64,000 bases of DNA from Muribaculaceae bacterium (GCA_029058745.1 JAIDXM010000049.1:208803-272802); one strand, 5' to 3'; shown: positions 16,238-25,747, numbered from the stretch's first letter. The notes: generated from the letters alone by a model not told the origin. Numbers and translations are program-made.

Positions 16238-17755
16238 ATGAAAGATTTTACATTATTTGTTATTTCGGTACTGTTTGTCTGTATTGAAGGCATTGCAGGA
16301 GAAAGAGATATTAATTGTGTGGTGGATGCGATTGCAGATAAGAAAACTGAAATTTCAGAGGATTTGATGCAAGAAGAAATCAGTTTGGATCATAAAAGGA
16401 TTTTTTTGCAAAATAAGACAAGAGCTTCTGAGGGAGATTCTGAAGGAGTGATTTTTAAGGAGATTACAGTTCCAGCTGCCGGGATGTTGGCGGATGTTCT
16501 CGGAGCAGATGTTAATACCGTTGATTCCCTTGTGGTGAAAGGAGAAATAAATGAAGCTGATTTCAACACTTTGTGGTCTGGGACATTTTATGGGAGACTA
16601 TCGTCAATCAATCTTGAGCAGGCTGTCGTGGAAAACGGAATTATCCCGTCGAATGCATTCTGGCATAAGGAAGAACAGTGGCCTGGCGATGAGACTATAT
16701 ATGTAAATGGGCTCAGGAAACTGATTCTTCCGGAAGGAGTCAAAGCCATAGGAGATTTAGCTTTCTCATACTGTATTCATCTTGAGTCGATTAACTTCCC
16801 GACAACTTTAGGAAGTCTTGGAATGTATTGTTTTTCTGATTGTATTTCTTTAGGGACATCCCCTTTGCAATTACCTGAAGGTATGTCAGATGTGCCTCCA
16901 ATGTGTTTTCTGAACTGTGAATCGTTGGACAGTGTAATTCTTCCTACAACTATCAGTCATATCGGAGAAGGAGCGTTTTACAGAGCGAAACTGAGTCGGA
17001 TAAATCTTCCTGAGGGATTGCGTTCAATAGGCAATTGCGCATTTTATGCCTCCAATCTGTTGGAGGTGTCGTTGCCGGCATCTTGTCAGGATTTTACAGG
17101 AACCCATCACTTTGCATTAAATCATGAATTGAAAAAAATTAATATTCCTCTCGGAGTGAAGAGAGTGCCTAATTGTTTTGTCTTTAACTGTGTGAAGCTA
17201 AAGGAAATTGAAATTCCTGAAAGTCTTGAAATTATCGGAGATGATGCTTTTTCAACCTGTTATGAATTGTTGGGACTAAATCTGCCGGAAGGGTTGACGA
17301 GAGTGGAATCAAATGGGTTATGGTATTGTAAGTCGCTTAAAAAGCTTGTTTTACCTTCATCTCTTACCTATCTTGGAGGAGCCAGTTGCATGTATATGCA
17401 GTCGTTGGAGGCAATATATTGCATGGCACCGGTTCCGCCAGTGTGTGACGAAGATCCGGCTAATCCGGGAAGAGACCATACTTTCGGAAATATTATGGGA
17501 GAACCTTCTCATCTTTGCACGCCTAATAACATACCTGTTTATGTGCCTGTGGGAACGGCAAATTTATATGCATCCGCTTATGGATGGAATTATTTCAATA
17601 ATTTTATAGAAGTGGATTTCTCCGGAATAGACGAGGTTCATGTTGCGGATCGCACTAATGATATTGTTTATAATTTGAATGGAGTTAGAGTCTATAAATT
17701 GATTCCCGGGAATATGTACGTAAAGAATGGAGTAAAGTTTGTCTATGCTGAGTGA
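16238..17755 (+). CDS. BspA-like leucine-rich-repeat surface protein
   Basis: 505 residues from MKDFTLFVISVLFVCIEG, a clear signal peptide; the frame opens earlier (16145), but that extension is not signal-like. Residues about 170-430 are LRR_5/BspA repeats (for example LILPEGVKAIGDLAFSYC and INLPEGLRSIGNCAFY). Such proteins are exported adhesins or binding scaffolds in oral and gut Bacteroidales and in protists. The C-terminal tail VYNLNGVRVYK...PGNMYVKNGVK resembles that of the PL11 enzyme in this window. AT-rich like the adjacent protease, so probably acquired with it. Ends just before a 20-bp perfect palindrome. Confidence 0.85.
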   Translation: MKDFTLFVISVLFVCIEGIAGERDINCVVDAIADKKTEISEDLMQEEISLDHKRIFLQNKTRASEGDSEGVIFKEITVPAAGMLADVLGADVNTVDSLVVKGEINEADFNTLWSGTFYGRLSSINLEQAVVENGIIPSNAFWHKEEQWPGDETIYVNGLRKLILPEGVKAIGDLAFSYCIHLESINFPTTLGSLGMYCFSDCISLGTSPLQLPEGMSDVPPMCFLNCESLDSVILPTTISHIGEGAFYRAKLSRINLPEGLRSIGNCAFYASNLLEVSLPASCQDFTGTHHFALNHELKKINIPLGVKRVPNCFVFNCVKLKEIEIPESLEIIGDDAFSTCYELLGLNLPEGLTRVESNGLWYCKSLKKLVLPSSLTYLGGASCMYMQSLEAIYCMAPVPPVCDEDPANPGRDHTFGNIMGEPSHLCTPNNIPVYVPVGTANLYASAYGWNYFNNFIEVDFSGIDEVHVADRTNDIVYNLNGVRVYKLIPGNMYVKNGVKFVYAE

Positions 17756-17766
17756 CTTTATATGGT

Positions 17767-17806
17767 CGTTCCGGCAAATTCCGTTGCAACGGAATTTGCC
17801 GGAACG
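17767..17806. terminator. 40-nt perfect palindrome after the LRR gene
   Basis: CGTTCCGGCAAATTCCGTTG is followed immediately by its own reverse complement, giving a 20-bp stem with essentially no spacer. It begins 12 nt after the LRR stop codon. No U-tract follows on the plus strand (GGATAAAAG). A terminator role is likely by position; a recombination or protein-binding site is an alternative. Confidence 0.6.
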
Positions 17807-17863
17807 GGATAAAAGTGCTAACTTCCCCTCCCTTCATCCTTATTGGTTTTGCAACAATTTGAT

Positions 17864-18219
17864 TTGTTGTGTGCAAAATTACAAAATAAAACCGATTAAA
17901 TGGTGTGTATGTAGTGAAATCGGATTGTCCGATTGGGTTATGTGTGGTTCTCTCAGATGTCCGGTCGTTTTCTGTAGGAAGATGGGCTCATCCCCATCAC
18001 CTTTGAGAACAGTCGAGAGAAATAATAAGGGTCGGAGATTCCCACCATGTGGCATATGCAGTTGAGTTTCATGTCAGTGCTGTCGAGAAGCTGGCAAGCG
18101 TGTCTCACTTTCAGCAGATTGAAATAAGCGAGAGGTGAATGTCCGGTCCTCTCTTTGAATACAGAAGAGAGATATGATTGCGAGTAACCGGAATATGATG
18201 ATAGCTGTGAAAGGGTTAT
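17864..18219. repeat. Direct repeat, right copy (about 356 bp)
   Basis: Partner of 12264-12638. It contains the 3' end of the intact araC-type gene and the non-coding stretch beyond it, including an orphan copy of the TSCPD promoter octamer at 17874-17881. It lacks the 13-nt tandem insertion of the left copy. This is the island's right boundary. Confidence 0.9.
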
Positions 18220-18834
18220 GGTGCGCTCAATGTTCTCATTCATGAAGTGGATTGTGGCGTCTATAATGTCGCGGTCGCCGGATTTTTCTCCGGCGCTACG
18301 GTATTCACGGAGATAGCGTAATGTGCCGAGGTAGTGATGGAACAGCGACATCGCGTATCTGATTCCCTCTATGCTGAATCCGGAGTCGAGAGTGGAGAAA
18401 ATTTCCTCGAAGAGATTGGTGCGGTTGCGGATTCTGGAGCCTATCCCGGGATTTATGAGATGAGGCATCGCGCAGTCGGCGGCATAGTGCCGTGCCAGGG
18501 TTCCGCTGAAATGAATCCAATATATTGTCCATGGATTTTGCTCCTTCGCACCGTATGAATGAGGAATTCCTGCGGGGAGTATGAAATATGAATTGGTAGC
18601 CACCTCATTCCTGACGCCCTCTACCTCAAACCAACCCTCACCGGCGGTGCAATATATGAAGACATATTCCCCGATAGGTTCCGGACGTTCCCTGAAATGG
18701 TATCCGGCATCGGGATAATACCCTATGGCAGTGATGTGAAGTGCCGACAATACCGGGTCGGCCATCATCACGTCAAGTATCATCTTAGGCAATACTATGG
18801 AACGTTGTCCGGAGAATCCGTCGCGTAGTTTCAT
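17953..18834 (-). CDS. AraC-family transcriptional regulator (cupin sensor)
   Basis: 293 residues. The N-terminal half is an AraC-binding cupin (FHFRERPEPIGEYVFIYC, GWFEVEG, ILPAGIPHSY, WIHFSG). The C-terminal half (about 190-293) is a double helix-turn-helix (ITLSQLSSYSGYSQSYLSSV and ISDPYYFSRLFSKVMGMSP). It is divergent from, and 140 nt away from, the sugar MFS operon, so it most likely senses a sugar or derivative and activates that operon. Its 3' end is duplicated at 12372-12638. Confidence 0.92.
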   Translation of the reverse strand: MKLRDGFSGQRSIVLPKMILDVMMADPVLSALHITAIGYYPDAGYHFRERPEPIGEYVFIYCTAGEGWFEVEGVRNEVATNSYFILPAGIPHSYGAKEQNPWTIYWIHFSGTLARHYAADCAMPHLINPGIGSRIRNRTNLFEEIFSTLDSGFSIEGIRYAMSLFHHYLGTLRYLREYRSAGEKSGDRDIIDATIHFMNENIERTITLSQLSSYSGYSQSYLSSVFKERTGHSPLAYFNLLKVRHACQLLDSTDMKLNCICHMVGISDPYYFSRLFSKVMGMSPSSYRKRPDI

Positions 18835-18944
18835 GGATTGGCGGGTTTATGAAGTGGTTAATGATTGCCAAAGTTAATGATAAAAAAGTGATATTGTCCA
18901 TTATTTTGGAAAGAAAATGCATTTTATCGGTGATGGAAAGGGAG

Positions 18945-18952
18945 TAATTTTG
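18945..18952 (+). promoter_or_regulatory. -7 element for the sugar MFS operon
   Basis: TAATTTTG fits TAnnTTTG, 23 nt before the MFS start codon, implying a very short leader. The -33 position reads TTTT. A weak -33 is compatible with activator dependence on the divergent AraC protein. Confidence 0.5.
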
Positions 18953-18974
18953 CGGTGTTAAAACTATAATCACC

Positions 18975-20426
18975 ATGATATTTCAGATTAACCGTAAATT
19001 TATTTATTTCATCTGCTGTGTTTCGGCCATGGGAGGGCTCCTATTTGGCTACGACTGGGTTGTAATCGGCGGCGCGAAGCCGTTTTATGAGACATATTTC
19101 GGGATAGCCGACAACCCGTCGATGCAGGGCCTTGCCATGAGTATAGCGATAGCGGGATGTCTTGCGGGAGCGATGGTGGCCGGATTCTTTGCCGACAGAT
19201 TCGGGCGTAAGCCTTTGCTGATATTCTCGGCGATAGTGTTTCTCGCATCCGCGTATATGACAGGTGCTGTTGACACGTTTGTCCCGTTCTTGTGGGCCCG
19301 GTTGATAGGAGGGGTGGCTATCGGTGTGGCGTCAGGACTGTCGCCTATGTATATTGCCGAGGTTTCTCCACCCGACACGCGGGGACGTATGGTGTCAATC
19401 AATCAGCTTACTATCGTGCTTGGTATCCTGGTGGCCCAGATAGTCAACTGGCTGATAGCCGAGCCAATTCCTGCAGGAATGAATACACCCCTTCTTGAAT
19501 CCTGGAACTGCCAGCATGGCTGGCGTTGGATGTTCTGGGCAGAAGGATATCCGGCGGCGATATTTCTTGTGCTTGTGATGTGTATTCCCGAGAGCCCCCG
19601 ATGGCTGATGATGAAAGGGGAGGGCAGGAAAGCGACTGATATTTTCAGGCGTATCGGAGGTGGTGCATACGCTGAGGCGGAAATCAATGCCATCAGGGAG
19701 TCAGGCAAGGGGAGAGGGGACGCGGGAACCCTCGCCATGCTGTTCCGTAGTCCGTATCTTTCACTGATAATTCTCGGTATAGTCATAGCAGTGTTCCAGC
19801 AGTGGTGTGGCACCAATGTGATATTCAATTACGCCCAGGAGATATTCTCAAACGCCGGATACGACCTTGGAGATATGCTGTTTAATATCGTGCTCACGGG
19901 CGTGACTAATGTGGTGTTTACGTTTGTGGCCCTCTATGCGGTTGATAAAATCGGACGCAAGAAACTGATGCTGATGGGTTCAGGCGGTTTATTCGCCATT
20001 TATCTGACACTCGGGGGATGCTACTATCTGCAGGTGGCGGGATTCATGATGGTCATTCTTGTGATGGGCGCGATAGCATGCTATGCGATGACGCTTGGAC
20101 CTGTGACGTGGGTTCTTCTTTCGGAAATATTTCCAAACAGGGTGAGGGGTATGGCCATGGCGGTGTGTACGTTCGCGCTATGGACAGGTTGTTTCACGCT
20201 GACCTATAGTTTCCCATTGCTGAATTCCCGCTTAGGGAGTTATGGCACCTTCTGGCTTTATTCCATGATATGTCTTGCCGGATTCCTCTATTTCAGGAGT
20301 CGCCTCACGGAAACCAAGGGCAAGACACTGGAGCAGATTGAGAAGGATTATGACAACGTTTTTCATAACAAAAATAGATATGAAGGTAAAAGCCTGGAAA
20401 GAGAGAGTGGTGATACCCACATATGA
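18975..20426 (+). CDS. Sugar porter MFS transporter (XylE/GLUT-like)
   Basis: 483 residues, twelve transmembrane segments. Sugar-porter signatures are GGLLFGYDWVVIGGAKPF, FFADRFGRKPLL, EVSPPDTRGRM, PESPRWLMM, QQWCGTNVIFNYAQEIF, VDKIGRKKLM and ETKGKTLEQIE. It is a proton-coupled monosaccharide importer (xylose, arabinose, galactose or glucose in characterised relatives) in the inner membrane. First gene of an operon with a DUF5107-TPR protein, GH35 and GH2; its last 47 nt overlap the next gene. Expected to carry the sugar those periplasmic enzymes release. Ligand not predictable from sequence. Confidence 0.92.
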   Translation: MIFQINRKFIYFICCVSAMGGLLFGYDWVVIGGAKPFYETYFGIADNPSMQGLAMSIAIAGCLAGAMVAGFFADRFGRKPLLIFSAIVFLASAYMTGAVDTFVPFLWARLIGGVAIGVASGLSPMYIAEVSPPDTRGRMVSINQLTIVLGILVAQIVNWLIAEPIPAGMNTPLLESWNCQHGWRWMFWAEGYPAAIFLVLVMCIPESPRWLMMKGEGRKATDIFRRIGGGAYAEAEINAIRESGKGRGDAGTLAMLFRSPYLSLIILGIVIAVFQQWCGTNVIFNYAQEIFSNAGYDLGDMLFNIVLTGVTNVVFTFVALYAVDKIGRKKLMLMGSGGLFAIYLTLGGCYYLQVAGFMMVILVMGAIACYAMTLGPVTWVLLSEIFPNRVRGMAMAVCTFALWTGCFTLTYSFPLLNSRLGSYGTFWLYSMICLAGFLYFRSRLTETKGKTLEQIEKDYDNVFHNKNRYEGKSLERESGDTHI

Positions 20427-23400
20427 GGTGGGAGAACCTGAAAAGAATCCCATATTTCTTGAGAAAAGGGTTTATCAAGGGTCGTCGGGAGTGGTTTATC
20501 CCTACCCGGTGGTGGAATCGATAGCAAACGAAAAGCGCGACCATGAATGGAACGCTGTGTTCATAGAGAATGAGTATATAAAGGTGATGGTCCTTCCTGA
20601 ACTTGGCGGCCGCATACAGATGGCTTACGACAAAATCAAGGAGCGTCATTTCGTCTATTATAACCATGTGATAAAGCCGGCTCTTGTCGGTCTGGCGGGG
20701 CCTTGGATTTCCGGCGGCATTGAGTTTAACTGGCCGCAGCACCATCGTCCCTCCACATATCTTCCGGTGGATTGCACAATAGAGGAGCATGCGGATGGTT
20801 CTGTCACAGTATGGGTGAGCGAACTGGAAAGGATGTTCCATCAGAAAGGGATGGCCGGATTCACTTTGCGCCCCGGATGCGCATATCTTGAGATAAAGGG
20901 AGTGCTCTACAATCCTACCGATATTCCGCAGACTTTCCTGTGGTGGGCGAATCCAGCTGTTGCGGTGAACGAACATTACCGCTCAGTCTTCCCCCCTGAT
21001 ATCAACGCCGTGTTCGACCATGGCAAGAGGGCGGTGTCGTCGTTTCCGATAGCCACCGGCACATATTATAAAATGGACTATTCCGCCGGAGTCGATATCG
21101 CTAACTATAAGAACATATTCGTGCCGACAAGCTATATGGGGGTCAATTCCGGTTATGATTTCGAAGGCGGCTATGAGTGCGACACCGAAGCGGGTATGCT
21201 TCATGTGGCGAGCCACCACGTAAGTCCCGGCAAGAAGCAGTGGACATGGGGCAACGGAGACTTCGGGCGTGCATGGGACCGTAACCTCACCGACGAAGAC
21301 GGCCCTTACATAGAGCTAATGGCCGGTGTATATACCGAAAACCAGCCGGACTTCTCATGGCTTATGCCGTTTGAGGAGAAGGAGTTCACACAATATTTCC
21401 TTCCATATCGGGAATTGGGTGTCGTGAAGAACGCCACCAAAGACCTCCTTATGAACATTGAAATGACCGATGAGGGGGACGCGCTTCTGAAACTGTTCGC
21501 CACCAACCTCCGGCACGTGAGGATAATCCTTAAAGGGAAAGACGGGGAACTGCTTTTCGAAGAGGATAGGGAGATCACACCCGAGGCGGTATTTGCATCG
21601 ATGATTCCTTTGAAAGGGAGAAGCCTTGAGGATATACACCTGGAAATCAGGGAGGATGGGCGTGTGATGATGGAATGGGAAGCCGAACCAGACGAAATCC
21701 GCCGCATACCAGACGCGGCCGAGGCCGCGTTGCGCCCTGTGGAGATAAAGACCAATGAACAGCTTTATCTCACCGGTCTGCATCTTGAACAGTACCGCCA
21801 CGCCACGTTCTCCCCTGTGGAATATTATGAGGAGGCCCTTCGCCGTGACCCTGACGACTATCGATGCAACAATGCACTCGGGCTCTGGTATCTGCGGAAA
21901 GGTCGTTTCGAGCTGGCAGAAAAATATCTCCTGAAGGCTGTGAAGGTAATTACAAGGCGCAACCCCAATCCATATGACGGGGAACCCGTCTATAACCTCG
22001 GACTTGCCCTGAAGTATCAGGGCAGGGGCGACGAAGCCTACGACAGGTTCTATAAATCTACGTGGAACGGCGCCTGGCAGGATGCCGGTTATCTTGCATG
22101 TGCAAGAATCTCCGCCATGCGGAAGCGCTGGGAAGATGCCCTCTATGAGACTGAACGAAGCCTTCGACGCAACACACACAACCATAGGGCAAGGACTATC
22201 CGTGCCGCCGTGCTTCACGAGATGGGCCGTGATGACGAGGCCCTTGCATTGTGTGAGGAATCGTTGGAAATCGACCGTTTCAACTACGGCATAATGTTTA
22301 TAAAATACCTTATAACAGGAGATGAAAGCGTAAAGACATTGATGACGGAGCTTATGCATGGCTCGGAACATAATTATGACGAGACCGGCATAGAATTTAT
22401 GGAGGGTGGATTCTACGACCATGCGTCGGCAATCTGGCAGATAGCCGACGGCAACGGGGTAGATACCGTGATGGGCGATTACTATCTCGGATATTGTCAT
22501 CTCCGTGCCGGCGAAATGGATGAGGCCGTCAAGAGGTTTGCTGTCGCCGCCGGGAAATCGCCCGCAATGTGTTTCCCGAACGCCCTCTATGCTGTGCTGG
22601 CTCTCGATGCCGCAATCGGAGTCAATCCGGAAGACGGCAACGCACACTACCTTCTCGGCAACCTTTACTACGATAAACGGCAATACGACCTTGCATTCAG
22701 CCATTGGAAACGGGCGTCGGAACTGAAACCGGAATATCCTACGGTGTGGCGTAACCTCGCTCTCGCATATTTCAACAAGAAAGGGGAGGCGGAGAAAGCG
22801 TTGGAATGCATGGAACGAGCATTTTATCTCGACACGACCGACAGCCGTGTGCTGATGGAGCTTGACCAGCTTTACAAGCGTATCGGCCGTCCGGCGCAGG
22901 AACGTCTGGAATTCCTTCTAAGCTATCCCGGACTTGTGGAGAGACGAGACGACCTCGTGCTTGAGGAAATCACTTTGCTCAATCAGACCGGCAGGCATGA
23001 TGCGGCTAAAAAAATGCTTGACAGCCATATTTTCCATCCATGGGAAGGAGGCGAAGGAAAAGTGCCGATGCAGTACCAGACAGCACGTGTGGAACTTGCC
23101 AAGGAGGCAATGGCGGAAGCCCGCTACGCCGATGCAATCGTGTTGCTCGAAGAGTGTCTCGAATATCCGCATCATTTAGGGGAAGGTAAACTTTACGGGG
23201 CGCAGGAAAACGATTTCTACTACCTTCTCGGATTGTGCCACCGGGCATTGGGTCAGGAAAGGGAGGCTGTGGAATGTCTTGAAAAGGGCACGCTCGGCCC
23301 TGCCGAACCTGCGGCCGCGATGTATTACAACGATGCCAAACCCGATAAGATTTTCTATGCCGGACTGGCATGGCGCGCTCTCGGAAACGAAAACAAGGCG

Positions 23401-23685
23401 AGGGCATATTTCAACCGCCTCGTGGATTATGGCAAGCAACATATCTACGATGACGTCAAGATGGACTATTTCGCCGTGTCGCTTCCCGACCTCCTGATAT
23501 GGGACGGAGACCTCAACGAGAGCAACCGCAGGCATTGCCTGTATATGCTTGCCCTTGGCGCCTATGGGCTCGGCGACTTGCGCCATTCCGAGAGATGGCT
23601 TGGCGAACTCATAGCCTGCGACAGCAGTCATCAGGGAGCCCAGGCTTTTATGAGCCTCAGGAATATGGCGCAACGTGAAGATTAA
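20380..23685 (+). CDS. DUF5107-TPR protein, cytoplasmic
   Basis: 1101 residues from MKVKAWKERVVIPTYEVGEP. Upstream in-frame starts inside the MFS gene add sequence that is only the MFS frame shifted. Residues about 15-340 are a DUF5107 beta-sandwich domain (VMVLPELGGRIQMAYDK, GPWISGGIEFNWPQHHRPS), related in look to aldose-epimerase supersandwich folds. From about 440 to the end are many TPR repeats (YRCNNALGLWYLRKGRFELA, AHYLLGNLYYDKRQYDLA). There is no signal peptide, so it should stay in the cytosol with the imported sugar. Overlaps the MFS gene by 47 nt. Biochemical role unknown; a sugar epimerase, hydrolase or sensor are possible. Confidence 0.82.
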   Translation: MKVKAWKERVVIPTYEVGEPEKNPIFLEKRVYQGSSGVVYPYPVVESIANEKRDHEWNAVFIENEYIKVMVLPELGGRIQMAYDKIKERHFVYYNHVIKPALVGLAGPWISGGIEFNWPQHHRPSTYLPVDCTIEEHADGSVTVWVSELERMFHQKGMAGFTLRPGCAYLEIKGVLYNPTDIPQTFLWWANPAVAVNEHYRSVFPPDINAVFDHGKRAVSSFPIATGTYYKMDYSAGVDIANYKNIFVPTSYMGVNSGYDFEGGYECDTEAGMLHVASHHVSPGKKQWTWGNGDFGRAWDRNLTDEDGPYIELMAGVYTENQPDFSWLMPFEEKEFTQYFLPYRELGVVKNATKDLLMNIEMTDEGDALLKLFATNLRHVRIILKGKDGELLFEEDREITPEAVFASMIPLKGRSLEDIHLEIREDGRVMMEWEAEPDEIRRIPDAAEAALRPVEIKTNEQLYLTGLHLEQYRHATFSPVEYYEEALRRDPDDYRCNNALGLWYLRKGRFELAEKYLLKAVKVITRRNPNPYDGEPVYNLGLALKYQGRGDEAYDRFYKSTWNGAWQDAGYLACARISAMRKRWEDALYETERSLRRNTHNHRARTIRAAVLHEMGRDDEALALCEESLEIDRFNYGIMFIKYLITGDESVKTLMTELMHGSEHNYDETGIEFMEGGFYDHASAIWQIADGNGVDTVMGDYYLGYCHLRAGEMDEAVKRFAVAAGKSPAMCFPNALYAVLALDAAIGVNPEDGNAHYLLGNLYYDKRQYDLAFSHWKRASELKPEYPTVWRNLALAYFNKKGEAEKALECMERAFYLDTTDSRVLMELDQLYKRIGRPAQERLEFLLSYPGLVERRDDLVLEEITLLNQTGRHDAAKKMLDSHIFHPWEGGEGKVPMQYQTARVELAKEAMAEARYADAIVLLEECLEYPHHLGEGKLYGAQENDFYYLLGLCHRALGQEREAVECLEKGTLGPAEPAAAMYYNDAKPDKIFYAGLAWRALGNENKARAYFNRLVDYGKQHIYDDVKMDYFAVSLPDLLIWDGDLNESNRRHCLYMLALGAYGLGDLRHSERWLGELIACDSSHQGAQAFMSLRNMAQRED

Positions 23686-23710
23686 TAATGATGACAGTAA
23701 TTAAGATGAT

Positions 23711-25747
23711 ATGAATATTGGAAAGAGAATTATAGCGTTGGCCGGCGTGGTGATGATGGGGATAACGGTCGCGCCGGCTGCGAATCCGGAAGTCAGGTGG
23801 GATTCGCAAAGTCTTATTATCGACGGAGAGAGGGTGATGCCCGTGATGGGAGAGATACATTACTCGCGTCTCCCGGAGAACGAATGGGCAGAATCCGTAA
23901 GGAAGATGAAGGATGGGGGAGTGACGGTGATTGCCACTTATGTATTCTGGAACCATATCGAGGAGAAGGAAGGGGTGTTTGACTGGAGTGGCAGCCGCAA
24001 CCTAAGGAAATTCCTGGAAATATGCAAGGAGGAGGGGTTGCCGGTGGTGATACGCATAGGCCCCTTCTGTCATGGCGAAGTGAGGAACGGCGGCATTCCC
24101 GACTGGGTATTCGCCAACGGACTCAAGTCCCGTTCGGAAGACCCTGCGTTCCTTTCCGCCGTCGGGCGTCTCTATCGGCAGATATTCACCCAGGTGCAGG
24201 GTCTGCAGTGGAAAGACGGCGGTCCGGTGATGGCATGCCAGTTTGACAACGAGTATCGCGGACATGGGTCTTATCTTATGGCTTTGAAGAATATAGCCGA
24301 GGGAATCGGTTTCGACCTCCCGTTCTATACCCGTACGGGATGGCCCGAACTGAAGTCTCCGGTGCCGTATGGGGAGATGCTCCCCCTATATGGCGACTAT
24401 GCTGACGGATTCTGGGAACGCTCGATCGCGCCGACCGCCGGAAACTATTACAAGGCATTCAATTTCAAAGGCTTCAGAAGCTCCACCGCCATAGCCTCCG
24501 AACAAATCAAAAACCAGAAAGAGAAGGTGACTGAAGGGGATGAGCTTTATCCGTATTTCACCTGTGAGCTTGGAGGGGGGATGGCCACGGCCTATCATCG
24601 CCGTCCCTATATATATCCTGAGGATGCATATTCGCTTGCCGTGGTGAAACTCGGCAGCGGGAGCAACCTGCTGGGCTATTACATGTATCACGGGGGCACG
24701 AACCCGGAAGGAGCCGGCTATCTTAACGAGGTGCAGAAGAGTCCTGCCACCAATTATAACGATATGCCTGTGAAAACCTACGATTTTCAGGCTCCCCTCG
24801 GAGAATTCGGTCAGCCCTACCCGCATTACTATACCCTGCGAAAACTTCATCTCTTTATGAATGACTATGGCAAGACGCTTGCACCGATGGAAGCATCTTT
24901 TCCGATGTCGCAGGATTTGAAGAAGGGTGAGGATTCCGGATTGCGGTGGTCCCTCCGTTCGGAGGGCGACAGCGGTTTTGTGTTTGTCAACAATTATGAG
25001 CGTCTCCAGAATCTTTCCGCCAAGAAAGGGGTGAGGTTTGACGTGTGTGGCGTCAGGTTCCCCTCACGCAAGATTACCATACCCGCCGGCACCGTGTGTA
25101 TATTCCCAGTAAATATCGATGGAATACGTTACGCCACCGCCCAGCTTGTGGCACACCGTGACGGAAAAATATTCATGGAACAGATTCCGGGAATTCCCAC
25201 AGAGATAGCCGTGGATGGCAAGGTGTTGAAAAATGTCAAGGCACTCGGGCTGAAGCGTCCTGTCTATGGGAACATATATCTTCTTACTTCCGAAGACGCG
25301 GCAAGGCTGTTTCTCGAAAAAGGGGAGCCTTTGCCTGCTGCTGCGGCCCCGTCGGTGAGGAAGATAAGCGACGCCAAGGGTGTCCGTGAGATTACAATCG
25401 GGGTCAACAAGGCGGCCGAGGCTCCCGTGGATTCCGACTTTATGAATGCCGCCGTGTATGTGATAGACAATCTTCCTGCCGGGGATGACCGCGAAGGGAG
25501 ATTGCTGAATATAAAATATCGTGGCGATGTGGCACGTTTGTATTGCAACGGGAAGTTGATTGACGACAACTTCTATAACGGACGTCCTATGCTCTATGGA
25601 TTGTGGCGTCTGCCGGAAGAGGCTACCTCCCTGGAGTTGCGCATTCTCCCGATACAGAAGGATATGCCCGTATATTTCCCCGCCGAGGCCGACACGGCTC
25701 CCGGTGAGGAGGTTAAGGAAGTGACAATTCAAACATTTCTACCATGA
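23711..25747 (+). CDS. GH35 beta-galactosidase-like enzyme
   Basis: 678 residues with a signal peptide (ALAGVVMMGITVAPAA). A GH35 TIM barrel occupies about residues 30-350: MGEIHYSRLPENEW, IRIGPFCHGEVRNGGIPDW, acid/base Glu181 in QFDNEYRG and nucleophile Glu286 in TCELGGG. C-terminal beta domains follow. GH35 removes terminal beta-galactose from galactans, arabinogalactan or xyloglucan. It starts 25 nt after the DUF5107 gene and overlaps the next gene by 4 nt. Export distinguishes it from cytosolic LacZ-type enzymes; it probably supplies the MFS carrier. Confidence 0.9.
   Translation: MNIGKRIIALAGVVMMGITVAPAANPEVRWDSQSLIIDGERVMPVMGEIHYSRLPENEWAESVRKMKDGGVTVIATYVFWNHIEEKEGVFDWSGSRNLRKFLEICKEEGLPVVIRIGPFCHGEVRNGGIPDWVFANGLKSRSEDPAFLSAVGRLYRQIFTQVQGLQWKDGGPVMACQFDNEYRGHGSYLMALKNIAEGIGFDLPFYTRTGWPELKSPVPYGEMLPLYGDYADGFWERSIAPTAGNYYKAFNFKGFRSSTAIASEQIKNQKEKVTEGDELYPYFTCELGGGMATAYHRRPYIYPEDAYSLAVVKLGSGSNLLGYYMYHGGTNPEGAGYLNEVQKSPATNYNDMPVKTYDFQAPLGEFGQPYPHYYTLRKLHLFMNDYGKTLAPMEASFPMSQDLKKGEDSGLRWSLRSEGDSGFVFVNNYERLQNLSAKKGVRFDVCGVRFPSRKITIPAGTVCIFPVNIDGIRYATAQLVAHRDGKIFMEQIPGIPTEIAVDGKVLKNVKALGLKRPVYGNIYLLTSEDAARLFLEKGEPLPAAAAPSVRKISDAKGVREITIGVNKAAEAPVDSDFMNAAVYVIDNLPAGDDREGRLLNIKYRGDVARLYCNGKLIDDNFYNGRPMLYGLWRLPEEATSLELRILPIQKDMPVYFPAEADTAPGEEVKEVTIQTFLP

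Noticed and set aside
20275..20379. N-terminal extension of the DUF5107 frame into the MFS gene
   Set aside because: The extra residues are the MFS C-terminal codons read in another frame and do not resemble DUF5107 starts.
21355..22704. 449-codon minus-strand frame opposite the DUF5107-TPR gene
   Set aside because: No recognisable domain and entirely antisense to a convincing protein; treated as a shadow.
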